A stretch of 64,000 nucleotides of DNA from Limnohabitans sp. Jir61 (GTDB lineage Bacteria; Pseudomonadota; Gammaproteobacteria; Burkholderiales; Burkholderiaceae_C), in the NCBI RefSeq assembly GCF_003063545.1, contig NZ_NESD01000001.1, forward strand, positions 1-64,000. The letters are read 5' to 3'. The notes beneath the pieces were generated by a model. That model ran no database searches. It was not told where the DNA came from and saw only the letters and a program-made list of their open reading frames with translations. The position numbers and the translations under genes were made by a program. Shown one piece after another: positions 26,669 to 41,317 of this stretch. Positions within the stretch are counted from its first letter, which is position 1; each line of letters starts with the position of its first letter.

Positions 26669-28900
26669 TTAGTTGCGGGTGATGATGGTCGCTGCATTGG
26701 GTTTGGCGGGCAGTGCAAAACCTGTGGTGGGTTTTGCTGGGTCGGCGGCGGGCAAGGTGGCCAGCGCTTCTTTCATCTTGCTCACACTAAGTAACTCTGA
26801 CAACACCAGCGGCGCTTTGCCCGGCGCATGCAGTACATACACAGGCACGCCGCTGCGGCCCAACGCGGTGAGCGCGGCGGTGATGGCGGGGTCACGGCGC
26901 GTCCAGTCGGCTCGCATGAGGGTGACTTGGTGTGCGGCAAAGTCAGCCAACACTTCGTTGTTGGAGAGCGTAGATTTTTTGTTGATCTGGCAGGTCACGC
27001 ACCATGCGGCGGTGAAGTCCACAAACACGGGGCGGCCTTGGGCCAGGCTTTGGGCCACGGCAGCTTCGGACCATGGCTGCCAAACGGCGCTGCCGTTGGA
27101 TGCGGAGCCGTTGCTTGCGGAGTTGCTTTCTACGGCGCTAGTGGCTGGCGCATTCAATTCTTCTGCAAAGCTAAACGCACCCCAAACCAAGGCTGCCGCA
27201 ATCAGCCAGGCCAAACCACGCGCAGCCGGTGTGTGTTGTTTGAGCGCCCAAATCAAAGCGGCGAGCAACAGCAAACCACCCAGAGCAAACATGGCGGCAT
27301 CCAAGCTGGTTTGTTGGCCCAACACCCACAGCAGCCACACCACGGTGGCCAACATGGGGAAGGCCAACAGCTGGCGCAGCGTGACCATCCAAGGGCCAGG
27401 GTGTGGCAACAGGCGGGCCACCGCCGGCATGAAGCTGGCTAGCAAATAAGGTGCGGCCAGCCCCAAGCCCATGGCGACAAAAATGCTCAGCGCTTGCCAA
27501 GTAGGCAAGGTCATGGCCAGCCCTAACGAGGCACCCATGAATGGCGCGGTGCAAGGCGATGCCACAGCCACAGCCAGCACGCCTGATAGGCCTGCGTCCA
27601 TGACGGGATGTTTGTATTGAAAGCTGGCCACGCGTGAAGGCAGGATTTGCCCGAACTCAAACAGGCCAAACAAATTCAACGCAATAAGCGTGAAGAAGGC
27701 AGCCAGCACACTCACCACCACGGGCGACTGCAGCTGAAAGCCCCAGCCCAATTGCTCACCTGCTGCACGCAGCGCCAACACGCCAGCGCCCAAGGCCAAG
27801 AAGCTCAACACCACACCTGCGGTGTAGGCCATGCCCGCCACGCGGTGTGCACGGTGTGCACGACTGTGTTGCGCAAATCCCAACAGCTTGATGGCCAGCA
27901 CCGGCAGCACGCAAGGCATGAGGTTGAGGATCAGGCCACCGACAAATGCGCCCGCCACAGCCAGCGCAAAGCCAAGCCAGCTTTGATCGGTTGTGGGCGC
28001 TTGAACGGCAGGCGCTGTCGACGAGGGGATGTCACTGACATTTGGCCATGATTGTTTGACTGGGCCAGAGACTAAAAAGCCTTGCCGCTGATCACCATCA
28101 CCGAGCGTGAGTATTGCGCCAAAACTTTTGGGCTCGGTCACGCGCATGTTGCTGAGCGGCAGCTTGACCGTCCACACATCGCCTTGCCAAGTTTGGTTGG
28201 CTAAAGGGTGTTGTTCTGCGGCAGATTCAACCAGCTCAGCAGCCTCTGGGAAGAGGCTCAAGGTTTTGCCATGCAACGCAGTGGGTAAACCGCTGACTTG
28301 CATGACCAAGAGTTGTGCCTCGAAGCTGATGGTGGCTTGGGCGGTGTTCAGTACTTGGGGTTGTTGCGCCATCAAGTCTTCAAACGCGGCAGCATGCGGC
28401 GCAAAACTGCTGTTGACTGGGATGTGCAAATCAAAGTCGCCTTCTTGCGGAATGCATTCGAGACGGCACACCAGCCAGTTGGCGTGCAGCTGAATGTCAA
28501 GTCCTTGTTTTGCGTTTGGCTTGAATTGTTTGGATACCGTGAGCGGGACGGCCAGCAACACCGTCTTCTCGAACCCGTAGTTGGTGAGGTTGCCAACCTT
28601 GAGTTTGTGCGGCAGTGGCCATTGCACATCGCCTGCCGTCATGCCCGCTGGCAAGTTGAGTTCAATTTGTGTCGGCAGCCCAGAGTCGCCGGGGTTATGC
28701 CAGTAGGTGTGCCACTCGGGCTGGTGCGTGAGCTGCAAGCCTAACCACAACGGCTGGCCAGCTTGCACGCCTTGCGGCGCATGGGCCACCAGCTCTGCGC
28801 GAATCTGCGGCGTGCTGACAACGGCGGAGGGTGCGTTTTGCGCCCATGCCGTGCCAAATAGGCAACCAGCGACGAAGAGACGAGATATGAGTTTGAGCAT
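26669..28900 (-). CDS. dsbD: Thiol:disulfide interchange protein DsbD
   Basis: DsbD carries electrons from cytoplasmic thioredoxin across the inner membrane to periplasmic disulfide isomerases and cytochrome c maturation. The ATG at 28900 gives 743 residues with the signal peptide MLKLISRLFVAGCLFGTAWA. The N-terminal periplasmic domain has a cysteine pair in VCRLECIP. The eight-span core has the paired cysteines LMPCVLPVLAIK and ASPCTAPFMGAS. The C-terminal thioredoxin-like domain has the WCVTC active site. A longer frame upstream adds only unlikely sequence reaching into the divergent gene. It lies 33 bp upstream of the YccU-like gene. Confidence 0.94.
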   Translation of the reverse strand: MLKLISRLFVAGCLFGTAWAQNAPSAVVSTPQIRAELVAHAPQGVQAGQPLWLGLQLTHQPEWHTYWHNPGDSGLPTQIELNLPAGMTAGDVQWPLPHKLKVGNLTNYGFEKTVLLAVPLTVSKQFKPNAKQGLDIQLHANWLVCRLECIPQEGDFDLHIPVNSSFAPHAAAFEDLMAQQPQVLNTAQATISFEAQLLVMQVSGLPTALHGKTLSLFPEAAELVESAAEQHPLANQTWQGDVWTVKLPLSNMRVTEPKSFGAILTLGDGDQRQGFLVSGPVKQSWPNVSDIPSSTAPAVQAPTTDQSWLGFALAVAGAFVGGLILNLMPCVLPVLAIKLLGFAQHSRAHRAHRVAGMAYTAGVVLSFLALGAGVLALRAAGEQLGWGFQLQSPVVVSVLAAFFTLIALNLFGLFEFGQILPSRVASFQYKHPVMDAGLSGVLAVAVASPCTAPFMGASLGLAMTLPTWQALSIFVAMGLGLAAPYLLASFMPAVARLLPHPGPWMVTLRQLLAFPMLATVVWLLWVLGQQTSLDAAMFALGGLLLLAALIWALKQHTPAARGLAWLIAAALVWGAFSFAEELNAPATSAVESNSASNGSASNGSAVWQPWSEAAVAQSLAQGRPVFVDFTAAWCVTCQINKKSTLSNNEVLADFAAHQVTLMRADWTRRDPAITAALTALGRSGVPVYVLHAPGKAPLVLSELLSVSKMKEALATLPAADPAKPTTGFALPAKPNAATIITRN

Positions 28901-28962
28901 GCATCTGATGTTACCTAGGCCGTGACAGCTGTGAGTCACAGGGGCCATGGCGGGAAAGTAAG

Positions 28963-29793
28963 ATGGCGGGCATGACTGCGAACACCAGCACACAGACCTC
29001 TCATCGTTGGGCTGAGCTCAATACCCGTGACTTTGCGACGCTTGATCCCGCGCGAACCGTGGCCGTGTTGCCCTTGGGGGCGACTGAACAACACGGGCCG
29101 CATTTGCCATTGTCGGTGGACACGGTGTTGGTAGATGGTGTGGTCAATGCTGCGCTGACTCATTTGGCGTCGACTGACCCCGTGTTGGTGTTGCCCACGC
29201 AGACGGTGGGCTTGAGCACCGAACACACCGCATTTGCAGGTACGCTGCACTTATCGCCACAAACTTTGATGCAGTTGTGGTGCGACATCGGTGCGTCAGT
29301 GGCGCGTGCGGGTGTGAAGAAGTTGTTGTTGTTCAACGCCCATGGCGGCAATGTCGGGTTGATGGATGTGGTGGCGCGCGAGTTACGCGCCCAGCATGGC
29401 TTGATTGTTTACAGCAGCAGTTGGTACAACCTACCCATTGATGGCGCGGTGATGGAGCAGTTCTCGGCGGATGAGCATCGTTTTGGCATTCATGCTGGCG
29501 ATATTGAAACCTCCATGATGCTGGCGCTGGCGCCCGCCAGTGTGAACATGGCAGAAGCGCAAAACTTTGCCTCTACTGCGCAAGACCGCGCCAAACACTA
29601 TGTGGTGTTGGGTAATGGCAAAAGCGCCAAACTCGGTTGGCACATGCAAGACTACAACCCGCAAGGTGCTACTGGCAACGCGGCCGCTGCAATGTCCGCC
29701 AAAGGCGAGACGCTGGTGCAAAGCGCGGGTGAGCAATTGGCGCTCTTGCTCAAAGAGCTGATGGCATTACCCCTGAGCACGGTGCGCGTGTAA
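28963..29793 (+). CDS. Creatininase family amidohydrolase
   Basis: This 276-residue protein belongs to the creatininase/creatinine amidohydrolase family of metal-dependent enzymes. The family includes creatininase, formamide hydrolases of riboflavin/F420 synthesis and MftE peptidase. The metal-binding motifs are LPLGATEQHGPHLPLSVDT (Glu, His, Asp) near residue 38 and LFNAHGGNVG near residue 123; HAGDIETSMML supplies a further Glu. The specific substrate cannot be told. An ATG at 28972 is an equally good start. It is divergent from dsbD, 62 bp apart, and convergent with the histidine phosphatase. Confidence 0.85.
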   Translation: MAGMTANTSTQTSHRWAELNTRDFATLDPARTVAVLPLGATEQHGPHLPLSVDTVLVDGVVNAALTHLASTDPVLVLPTQTVGLSTEHTAFAGTLHLSPQTLMQLWCDIGASVARAGVKKLLLFNAHGGNVGLMDVVARELRAQHGLIVYSSSWYNLPIDGAVMEQFSADEHRFGIHAGDIETSMMLALAPASVNMAEAQNFASTAQDRAKHYVVLGNGKSAKLGWHMQDYNPQGATGNAAAAMSAKGETLVQSAGEQLALLLKELMALPLSTVRV

Positions 29794-29808
29794 ACCGTGC
29801 ACTTTTAA
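29777..29808. terminator. Possible bidirectional terminator
   Basis: GCACGGT (29777-29783) and ACCGTGC (29794-29800) form a 7-bp stem spanning the stop of the creatininase-family gene, followed by ACTTTTAAG. It lies between two convergent genes only 11 bp apart. The short T-run makes this a weak call. Confidence 0.35.
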
Positions 29809-30473
29809 GCGAAGGTGATCCAGTCTTTGTGGCTGGGCGTTTCTAGGTGCGCCAGACCGTTGAAGCTGATCAGGCTGTGGCGTTTGGGGTTGAAACTGAA
29901 TTCACTCACAGCACTGTTGCGTAAACGCATGTTGAGCTCGATGCTGTTTTCTGGGCTGGTGCGCAGCACATGAGCCACCGCTGTGGCAATCGGACCGCCG
30001 CTAGAAACTAGCAATACATTGCCATCGCAATTGGCGCGAATGTGGTCGAGTGCCGAGGTGACGCCCTTCACAAACTCTGTGTAACTTGGCATGCCTTGCG
30101 GGCTGACTACACCCGTCATCCATTGTGTGAGGCCGTCGCGTAGCAAGCGGAAATGTTGTTTGTATCCTTCGGGCGTGGTGGGCTTGACCAACTCTCCCGG
30201 TAGGATGGTGCGAATGATGGCATCTGCGTCATATTCATTGAGGCCAGGCCAAATCAGGGCCTCGTGTTGCGTGCCCATGCCTTGTTGAATGCCTGTCAAG
30301 GTTTGTGAGTGGCGCTTCATAGCGCCTGTGACAACTGCGTCGAACGTGAGGCCTTGCGCTTTCCAGTGCTCGCCGAGACGGCGGCTTTGTTGATCGCCCA
30401 AAGGGCTAAGTTGGTCATAGTCGGTAGCACCTAGAGAGGCTTGTCCGTGTCGCACTAAAAAGAGTTGTCCCAT
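29805..30473 (-). CDS. Histidine phosphatase family protein
   Basis: The 222-residue protein is of the phosphoglycerate mutase-like histidine phosphatase superfamily. LVRHGQAS near the start has the catalytic RHG at residues 8-10, where the histidine is phosphorylated. Further conserved parts are YDQLSPLGDQQSRRLGEHW, VVTGAMKRHSQT (second arginine and histidine), and VLLVSSGGPIATAVAH, where the usual catalytic SHG is replaced by SSGG. That substitution of the second active-site histidine deserves a check against relatives. The substrate is unknown. Confidence 0.83.
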   Translation of the reverse strand: MGQLFLVRHGQASLGATDYDQLSPLGDQQSRRLGEHWKAQGLTFDAVVTGAMKRHSQTLTGIQQGMGTQHEALIWPGLNEYDADAIIRTILPGELVKPTTPEGYKQHFRLLRDGLTQWMTGVVSPQGMPSYTEFVKGVTSALDHIRANCDGNVLLVSSGGPIATAVAHVLRTSPENSIELNMRLRNSAVSEFSFNPKRHSLISFNGLAHLETPSHKDWITFA

Positions 30474-30547
30474 GGCAGCTGTGTAGTTTGTTTCAAATCA
30501 TTCTGGCGATAAATCACATTTGTGCCAGTCGCTACTGAGACGTGTTG

Positions 30548-31453
30548 TCACCTTGGATGCACAGGCGCTTTTTTGCTAAGAAATACAATCACAATCACGC
30601 CAAGGCCAAACACCAGCGATTGCATGTCCAAGGTCTCACCAAGTAATGGAACAGAAAATAGCATGCCTAAGAAGGGTTGGACCAGCTGCACTTGGCTGAC
30701 ACGTACCGTGCCACCCAAAGCAAGACCGCGATACCAAGCAAAGAAACCAAGCCACATTGAAAACACACTCATGTAGGCAAATGCGCCCCAGCTGATGAGT
30801 GGTATCTCGATGTCAGGCCAACTCCATATGGCGAGCGGTGTGGTGATGGGCAGTGAGATGACCAAGGCCCAGCAGATGACGTGTTCGGCTTGCATGTGCT
30901 TTGACAAGCGACCTCCAAAACCGTAGCCCACGGCTGCGCAGGCCATGGCCACAAAGAGCATGAGGTCTGCTGCTTGTAAATGCAAGGTAGCGAAGGTGCT
31001 GCCCGCGCGTAGCAGTGCATAGCCTACAACCCATGCGCATCCCAAGATGCCACACAGCCAAAACATGCGGCTTGGGCGTTGGCGGTGTAGCCATGCCCCC
31101 ACGATCGCCGTAGCTAAAGGCAGAACACCTAAGATGACACTGGCGTGTACTGCCGGCACATGGCGCATGGCTAAGGATGTGAAAAAAGGAAAACCAAACA
31201 CCACGCCTCCAGCTGTCATGGCCAATGCGGGCCAATCTTCACGTACGGGGCGTTTGGCTCGCATCCAAGCCAGCAAGCACAAGGACAACATGCCCGCCAC
31301 CATTGCGCGCCCCATGGCAATGAAAAGCGCTGACATCAGCGGCCCTTGCACAGTGCCTGTGGCAATGCGCGCCATGGGTAAGGTTGCGGCAAAGAGGGTG
31401 ACACCCAATAAGCCCAACCACAGTCCACGCGAAGATGAAGAGGCGTCTTGCAT
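30548..31453 (-). CDS. EamA/DMT family transporter
   Basis: This 301-residue protein has ten predicted membrane spans in two EamA repeats, as in the drug/metabolite transporter superfamily. The first repeat starts LWLGLLGVTLFAATLPMARIATG, and the end GLGVIVIVFLSKKAPVHPR is a typical C-terminal span and basic tail. RVSQVQLVQPFLGMLFSVPLLGE is the usual conserved stretch of repeat two. These permeases export amino acids or other metabolites, but the substrate is not predictable here. It lies 53 bp downstream of uup on the same strand and 74 bp before the phosphatase gene. Confidence 0.85.
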   Translation of the reverse strand: MQDASSSSRGLWLGLLGVTLFAATLPMARIATGTVQGPLMSALFIAMGRAMVAGMLSLCLLAWMRAKRPVREDWPALAMTAGGVVFGFPFFTSLAMRHVPAVHASVILGVLPLATAIVGAWLHRQRPSRMFWLCGILGCAWVVGYALLRAGSTFATLHLQAADLMLFVAMACAAVGYGFGGRLSKHMQAEHVICWALVISLPITTPLAIWSWPDIEIPLISWGAFAYMSVFSMWLGFFAWYRGLALGGTVRVSQVQLVQPFLGMLFSVPLLGETLDMQSLVFGLGVIVIVFLSKKAPVHPR

Positions 31454-31506
31454 GCGCAGACTTTAAGCCTGTTTCAAATCAATCACGTTTCTGCGCTGCG
31501 TGCTGC

Positions 31507-33408
31507 TCATGCAGGTGAGGAGAGTTGCTCCCAGCGTTCAAGGGCTGCCATCAAAGCGTCTTCAATCTCGGTGTCACGTTTGTGGATTTGCGCCACCTTT
31601 GCGGGGTCGCTGGCGTAGAGGCTGTTGTCGCTTAAGGCGGCTTGTGTTTCTTTGTGTTCTGCTTCTAGTGAGGCAATGAGCTCTGGCAGGGCTTCTAGTT
31701 CGCGCTGTTCTTTGTAGCTGAGCTTGCGCGTTTTAGCTGTGGATGGCGCGGCTGTCGCTGCGGGCTTGGCGGCTTCTGCTGCTGCTTTGGCAGTCACAGG
31801 TGCGGCTGGCTTGACTTGCGGCGCTAGGCTGCGAGCGCGTTCAGACTGGATGAGCCAATCTTGCACGCCACCTTCGTATTCGCGCCAGAAGCCGGGCTTG
31901 TCGTCCGTGCCTTCAAACACCAAGGTGCTGGTGGCCACGTTGTCGAGGAAGGTGCGGTCATGGCTGACGATGAACACTGTGCCGTCATAGTTTTGCAGCA
32001 ACTCTTCGAGCAATTCAAGCGTGTCAATGTCCAAGTCGTTGGTGGGTTCGTCCAGTACCAGCACGTTCGCAGGGCGCGCAAACAAACGAGCCAGTAACAA
32101 TCGGTTGCGCTCGCCACCTGAGAGCGAACGCACAGGGGATGTGGCTCGGGCAGGTGAAAACAAGAAGTCGTCCAAGTAGCTTTTGACGTGTTTGCGTTGC
32201 GTGCCAATTTCAATCCACTCGCTACCCGGACTGATGAAGTCTTCCAGCGAAGCGTCCATGTCTAAGCCGTTGCGCATCTGGTCAAAGTAGGCCACTTGCA
32301 GGTTTGCACCTTGGCGAATTTTGCCGCTGTCGGCTTCAAGCTCGCCCAAGATCATTTTCAACAGGGTGGATTTGCCTACGCCGTTCGGGCCAATTAAACC
32401 AATCTTGTCGCCGCGCAAAAAGGTGGCTGAGAAGTTCTTGGCAATCACTTTGCCGCCGAAAGCTTTGTCCACTTCTGTGAGTTCGGCCACGATCTTGCCT
32501 GTGGGTGCGCCACTGGCCACGTCTAGCTTGACACGGCCTACAGCATCGCGGCGTGCCTCGCGTTGGGCTCGCAAAGCTTCTAAGCGGCCAATGCGACTTT
32601 GGCTGCGCGTGCGTCGTGCCTCAACGCCTTTGCGAATCCAAACCTCTTCACCCGCCAACAGCTTGTCGGCCTTGGCGTTGATAACGGCTTCTTGTGCGGC
32701 TTGTTCTTCTTTTTGCAGTTGGTACTGCGAGAAGTTGCCAGGGTAGGTGAGCAAGTGGCCGCGGTCCAATTCCACAATGCGTGTGGCGACTTTGTCGAGG
32801 AATGAGCGGTCATGGGTGATGGTGATGATGCTGCCCTTGAAGTCAATCAAGAGTTGCTCCAGCCATTCAATGCTGTCAAGGTCCAGGTGGTTAGTCGGCT
32901 CGTCAAGCAAGAGCACATCAGGCGAGGTGACCAAGGCTTGTGCAAGAGCGACGCGCTTGAGTGTTCCGCCTGAGAGGGCATTGATGCGTGCATCTGGGTC
33001 AAGGTGCAGGCGATGCAATGTTTCTTGCACACGCTGTTCCCAGTTCCAGCCGTCAAACATTTCAATCTCGTTTTGCATGGCTGTGAGGTCGCCCTCGCCT
33101 GCAGAGTACTGTTCGATCAGATGAATCACACGTGCAAGCCCCGCACTGACAGATTCAAAGACGGACGCTGTGCTTTCGAGGTGCGGCTCTTGCGCAACAT
33201 AAGTCACGCGCAAGCCTTGCTGAACGCGTAGGTCTCCATCATCAGGCTTCTCAAGTCCGCCCAAGATGCGTAACAAAGAGGATTTGCCTGCGCCATTGCG
33301 ACCAATCAGGCCTACTCGCTCAGCAGTTTCAAGAGAGAACTCTGCGTGATCTAGCAGAGCAACATGCCCAAAAGCGAGTTGGGCGTTTTGTAAAGTAATT
33401 AAAGACAT
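31507..33408 (-). CDS. uup: ABC-F family ATPase (Uup-like)
   Basis: This 633-residue soluble protein has two ABC ATPase domains and no membrane span. Domain 1 has Walker A GRNGAGKSS (36-44), signature LSGGTLKRVALAQAL and Walker B LLLDEPTNHLD. Domain 2 has GPNGVGKSTLL, LSGGERNRLLLARL and VLDEPTNDLD. A linker of about 75 residues with RKGVEARRTRSQSRIGRLEALR joins them. After about residue 540 comes an Ala/Pro-rich stretch and a coiled coil (YKEQRELEALPELIASLEAEH), as in Uup. ABC-F proteins act on ribosomes; Uup also affects precise excision of transposons and branched DNA. The gene is divergent from the rRNA operons. Confidence 0.92.
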   Translation of the reverse strand: MSLITLQNAQLAFGHVALLDHAEFSLETAERVGLIGRNGAGKSSLLRILGGLEKPDDGDLRVQQGLRVTYVAQEPHLESTASVFESVSAGLARVIHLIEQYSAGEGDLTAMQNEIEMFDGWNWEQRVQETLHRLHLDPDARINALSGGTLKRVALAQALVTSPDVLLLDEPTNHLDLDSIEWLEQLLIDFKGSIITITHDRSFLDKVATRIVELDRGHLLTYPGNFSQYQLQKEEQAAQEAVINAKADKLLAGEEVWIRKGVEARRTRSQSRIGRLEALRAQREARRDAVGRVKLDVASGAPTGKIVAELTEVDKAFGGKVIAKNFSATFLRGDKIGLIGPNGVGKSTLLKMILGELEADSGKIRQGANLQVAYFDQMRNGLDMDASLEDFISPGSEWIEIGTQRKHVKSYLDDFLFSPARATSPVRSLSGGERNRLLLARLFARPANVLVLDEPTNDLDIDTLELLEELLQNYDGTVFIVSHDRTFLDNVATSTLVFEGTDDKPGFWREYEGGVQDWLIQSERARSLAPQVKPAAPVTAKAAAEAAKPAATAAPSTAKTRKLSYKEQRELEALPELIASLEAEHKETQAALSDNSLYASDPAKVAQIHKRDTEIEDALMAALERWEQLSSPA

Positions 33409-33510
33409 GCCGCATTATCAAGGGCCCTGCTAGCAGGAAGCCTGTCAATGTGCGGCCTTCTTGCGGAGAAGGGCCGTAAATGGGCCCATTGCGAACTTTT
33501 TTGAAAATAG

Positions 33511-33541
33511 TTGCGCGCAGCCAAAAAAGTAGTGCTATACT
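33511..33541 (+). promoter_or_regulatory. rRNA operon 1 promoter P1
   Basis: TGCTATACT is an extended -10 element ending at 33541, followed by the GC-rich discriminator GTCGGGCTCC typical of stringently controlled stable-RNA promoters. TTGCGC at 33511-33516 is a possible -35, with a long 19-bp spacer. Upstream there is a T/A-rich tract (33497-33510) that could act as an UP element. It lies outside the duplicated unit. Confidence 0.55.
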
Positions 33542-33623
33542 GTCGGGCTCCGCTGATGAGAACTGTTAAGGGTTAACCCGAAACGTGATTGGTGGAGGTG
33601 GTAGAAAAGATTTTTAAAATTTC

Positions 33624-33653
33624 TTCGAAATGTTCAAAAATCCGATGTATACT
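33624..33653 (+). promoter_or_regulatory. rRNA operon 1 promoter P2
   Basis: TATACT at 33648-33653 is a good -10 box directly before the start of the duplicated block. TTCGAA at 33624-33629 with 18-bp spacing is a weak -35. AT-rich DNA upstream (33608-33640) may compensate as an UP element. Confidence 0.45.
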
Positions 33654-33882
33654 ACAAGGCTTCGCTGATCGCAGCGAAGTTGCTCAAGTAGTTGAGTGGT
33701 TCATTAAAAACATACAGCCGATAAGCGTGGGCGTTTGATGGTGATTGCCAAGTTCTTTAGGAACTTAGCTTTAATTAGCTAACAAACGCTCATGAAGTAA
33801 AAAAGATGTGAAATTCGTCAAAGAAAATCACGTCGATTCCAATTTATGAGTTGGTTGAAAGACCAAAAAAATTATCAAGATC

Positions 33883-35417
<1,535 letters not shown>

Positions 35418-35516
35418 CTGGAAAACTGCAATCTAAATTGAACGTCCACACTTATCGGTTGTTTTGAAGGTTGTCGTCGATTAAGCTCATATTGCTGAGT
35501 AAGTCGCGACCGGCTT

Positions 35517-35593
35517 GGGTCTGTAGCTCAGTTGGTTAGAGCACTGTGTTGATAACGCAGGGGTCGTTGGTTCGATTCCAACCAGACCCACCA
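35517..35593 (+). tRNA. tRNA-Ile (anticodon GAU), copy 1
   Basis: This is a 77-nt tRNA with encoded CCA in the 16S-23S spacer. The acceptor GGGTCTG pairs with CAGACCC. The anticodon arm CTGTGTTGATAACGCAG has GAT at 35551-35553. It is the first of the standard Ile-Ala pair and is released from the rRNA precursor. Confidence 0.97.
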
Positions 35594-35612
35594 AACGTCT
35601 AAGTGATTCATT

Positions 35613-35688
35613 GGGGGATTAGCTCAGCTGGGAGAGCACCTGCTTTGCAAGCAGGGGGTCGTCGGTTCGATCCCGTCATCCTCCACCA
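35613..35688 (+). tRNA. tRNA-Ala (anticodon UGC), copy 1
   Basis: This is a 76-nt tRNA with encoded CCA, 19 bases after tRNA-Ile. The acceptor GGGGGAT faces ATCCTCC, with one G-T pair. The anticodon arm CCTGCTTTGCAAGCAGG gives TGC. T arm GTCGGTTCGATCCCGTC has one non-Watson-Crick position. Confidence 0.96.
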
Positions 35689-36035
35689 TTTATTCATTCA
35701 ACAACAAAGCAGCTTCTGTTGAGGCTTCTTTGTTGTTGATCGATATTGATTGATTAACTAGGCTGTTCATTAAAAATTCATAGAGTAGATATCAGAGTTA
35801 CTAGCGGAAACTGCACATTCGTAAAGGTTTAGTGCAGACCGTGCCGCTAGTAACATTTTTGATTGCGTCAAAACGAATATTCAAATTTCAATTTGGATTT
35901 CAAGTAATGACGAATGTTCTTTAATAGCGATATTGAAGGATTATTCATATTACGGCATAACGCGACAGGTGAGAGACCTGTCAAATCAGTCCTTGAAAAC
36001 AATTTTTGATCTCGAAAGAGGCGTCAAAGTTATAG
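35689..36035 (+). other. Internal spacer between tRNA-Ala and 23S, copy 1
   Basis: These 347 bp carry no gene. A second boxA-like motif GTTCATTAAAAA lies at 35765-35776, as expected before 23S. A strong hairpin pairs GTTACTAGCGG (35797-35807) with CCGCTAGTAAC (35844-35854), with an inner CTGCAC/GTGCAG stem. GACAGGT (35964-35970) and ACCTGTC (35976-35982) form a smaller hairpin. These are likely processing structures of the precursor RNA. Confidence 0.7.
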
Positions 36036-38911
<2,876 letters not shown>

Positions 38912-39025
38912 TATAACTTTGATCTATTGATCAAGGAAGTTATGCCAAGTGACGCATTCAAAAACAAAATCTGATATCTCTCTATGAATTCGTTGCCTTG
39001 ATTCAATCAAGGTGACAACAAGTTA

Positions 39026-39140
39026 TGCCTGATGACCATAGCAAGTTGGTACCACTCCTTCCCATCCCGAACAGGACCGTGAAACGACTTAGCGCCGATG
39101 ATAGTGCGGGTTCCCGTGTGAAAGTAGGACATCGTCAGGC
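39026..39140 (+). rRNA. rrf: 5S ribosomal RNA, copy 1
   Basis: The gene is about 115 nt, starting TGCCTGATGACCATAGCAAG and ending with the complementary ATCGTCAGGC. The conserved CATCCCGAACAGG and CGCCGATGATAGT segments are present. It differs from copy 2 at one base, T39089, in GAAACGACTTAGCGCC. Confidence 0.95.
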
Positions 39141-39155
39141 TATTACAGCCTCAGA

Positions 39156-39185
39156 AACCCCCACTCGACCGAGTGGGGGTTTTTG
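39156..39185 (+). terminator. Rho-independent terminator of rRNA operon 1
   Basis: AACCCCCACTC (39156-39166) and GAGTGGGGGTT (39171-39181) form an 11-bp GC-rich stem around a GACC loop, followed by TTTG. It should end most transcription before the second operon. Confidence 0.9.
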
Positions 39186-39187
39186 TT

Positions 39188-39283
39188 CCCAGGCTCTCTA
39201 TCTGAGGATAGAGATGTTTGGAGATTCTTCTTAATGAAAAATCTCCAAACATTTGCAAAGTGGCACTTAGTTGTGCTATACTG
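39188..39283 (+). promoter_or_regulatory. 96-bp unique spacer between the two rRNA units, with promoter
   Basis: This is the only sequence separating the tandem copies. It contains a hairpin CTCTATC/GATAGAG, and a perfect 11-bp inverted repeat GTTTGGAGATT (39216-39226) and AATCTCCAAAC (39240-39250). A promoter follows: TTGCAA (39253-39258) as -35, an 18-bp spacer, and extended -10 TGCTATACT ending at 39282. So the second operon has its own start. With the leader of copy 2, the gene-free stretch runs from 39141 to 39511. Confidence 0.7.
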
Positions 39284-39511
39284 CAAGGCTTCGCTGATCG
39301 CAGCGAAGTTGCTCAAGTAGTTGAGTGGTTCATTAAAAACATACAGCCGATAAGCGTGGGCGTTTGATGGTGATTGCCAAGTTCTTTAGGAACTTAGCTT
39401 TAATTAGCTAACAAACGCTCATGAAGTAAAAAAGATGTGAAATTCGTCAAAGAAAATCACGTCGATTCCAATTTATGAGTTGGTTGAAAGACCAAAAAAA
39501 TTATCAAGATC

Positions 39512-41046
<1,535 letters not shown>

Positions 41047-41145
41047 CTGGAAAACTGCAATCTAAATTGAACGTCCACACTTATCGGTTGTTTTGAAGGT
41101 TGTCGTCGATTAAGCTCATATTGCTGAGTAAGTCGCGACCGGCTT

Positions 41146-41222
41146 GGGTCTGTAGCTCAGTTGGTTAGAGCACTGTGTTGATAACGCAGGGGTCGTTGGT
41201 TCGATTCCAACCAGACCCACCA
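41146..41222 (+). tRNA. tRNA-Ile (anticodon GAU), copy 2
   Basis: Identical to the copy at 35517-35593, with GAT in the anticodon loop and encoded CCA. Confidence 0.97.
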
Positions 41223-41241
41223 AACGTCTAAGTGATTCATT

Positions 41242-41317
41242 GGGGGATTAGCTCAGCTGGGAGAGCACCTGCTTTGCAAGCAGGGGGTCGTCGGTTCGAT
41301 CCCGTCATCCTCCACCA
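41242..41317 (+). tRNA. tRNA-Ala (anticodon UGC), copy 2
   Basis: Identical to the copy at 35613-35688, with TGC in the anticodon loop and encoded CCA. Confidence 0.96.

Larger units (their letters stand above)
33409..33882 (+). promoter_or_regulatory. Promoter and leader region of rRNA operon 1
   Basis: These 474 bp separate uup from 16S and hold no gene. Two -10 boxes TATACT are seen at 33536-33541 (with an extended TG motif, P1) and 33648-33653 (P2). The boxA-like antitermination motif GTTCATTAAAAA lies at 33699-33710. A perfect hairpin CTTCGCTG/CAGCGAAG (33660-33679) follows P2. From 33655 on, the sequence is repeated before the second operon. The left part also must contain the uup promoter. 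Confidence 0.7.
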
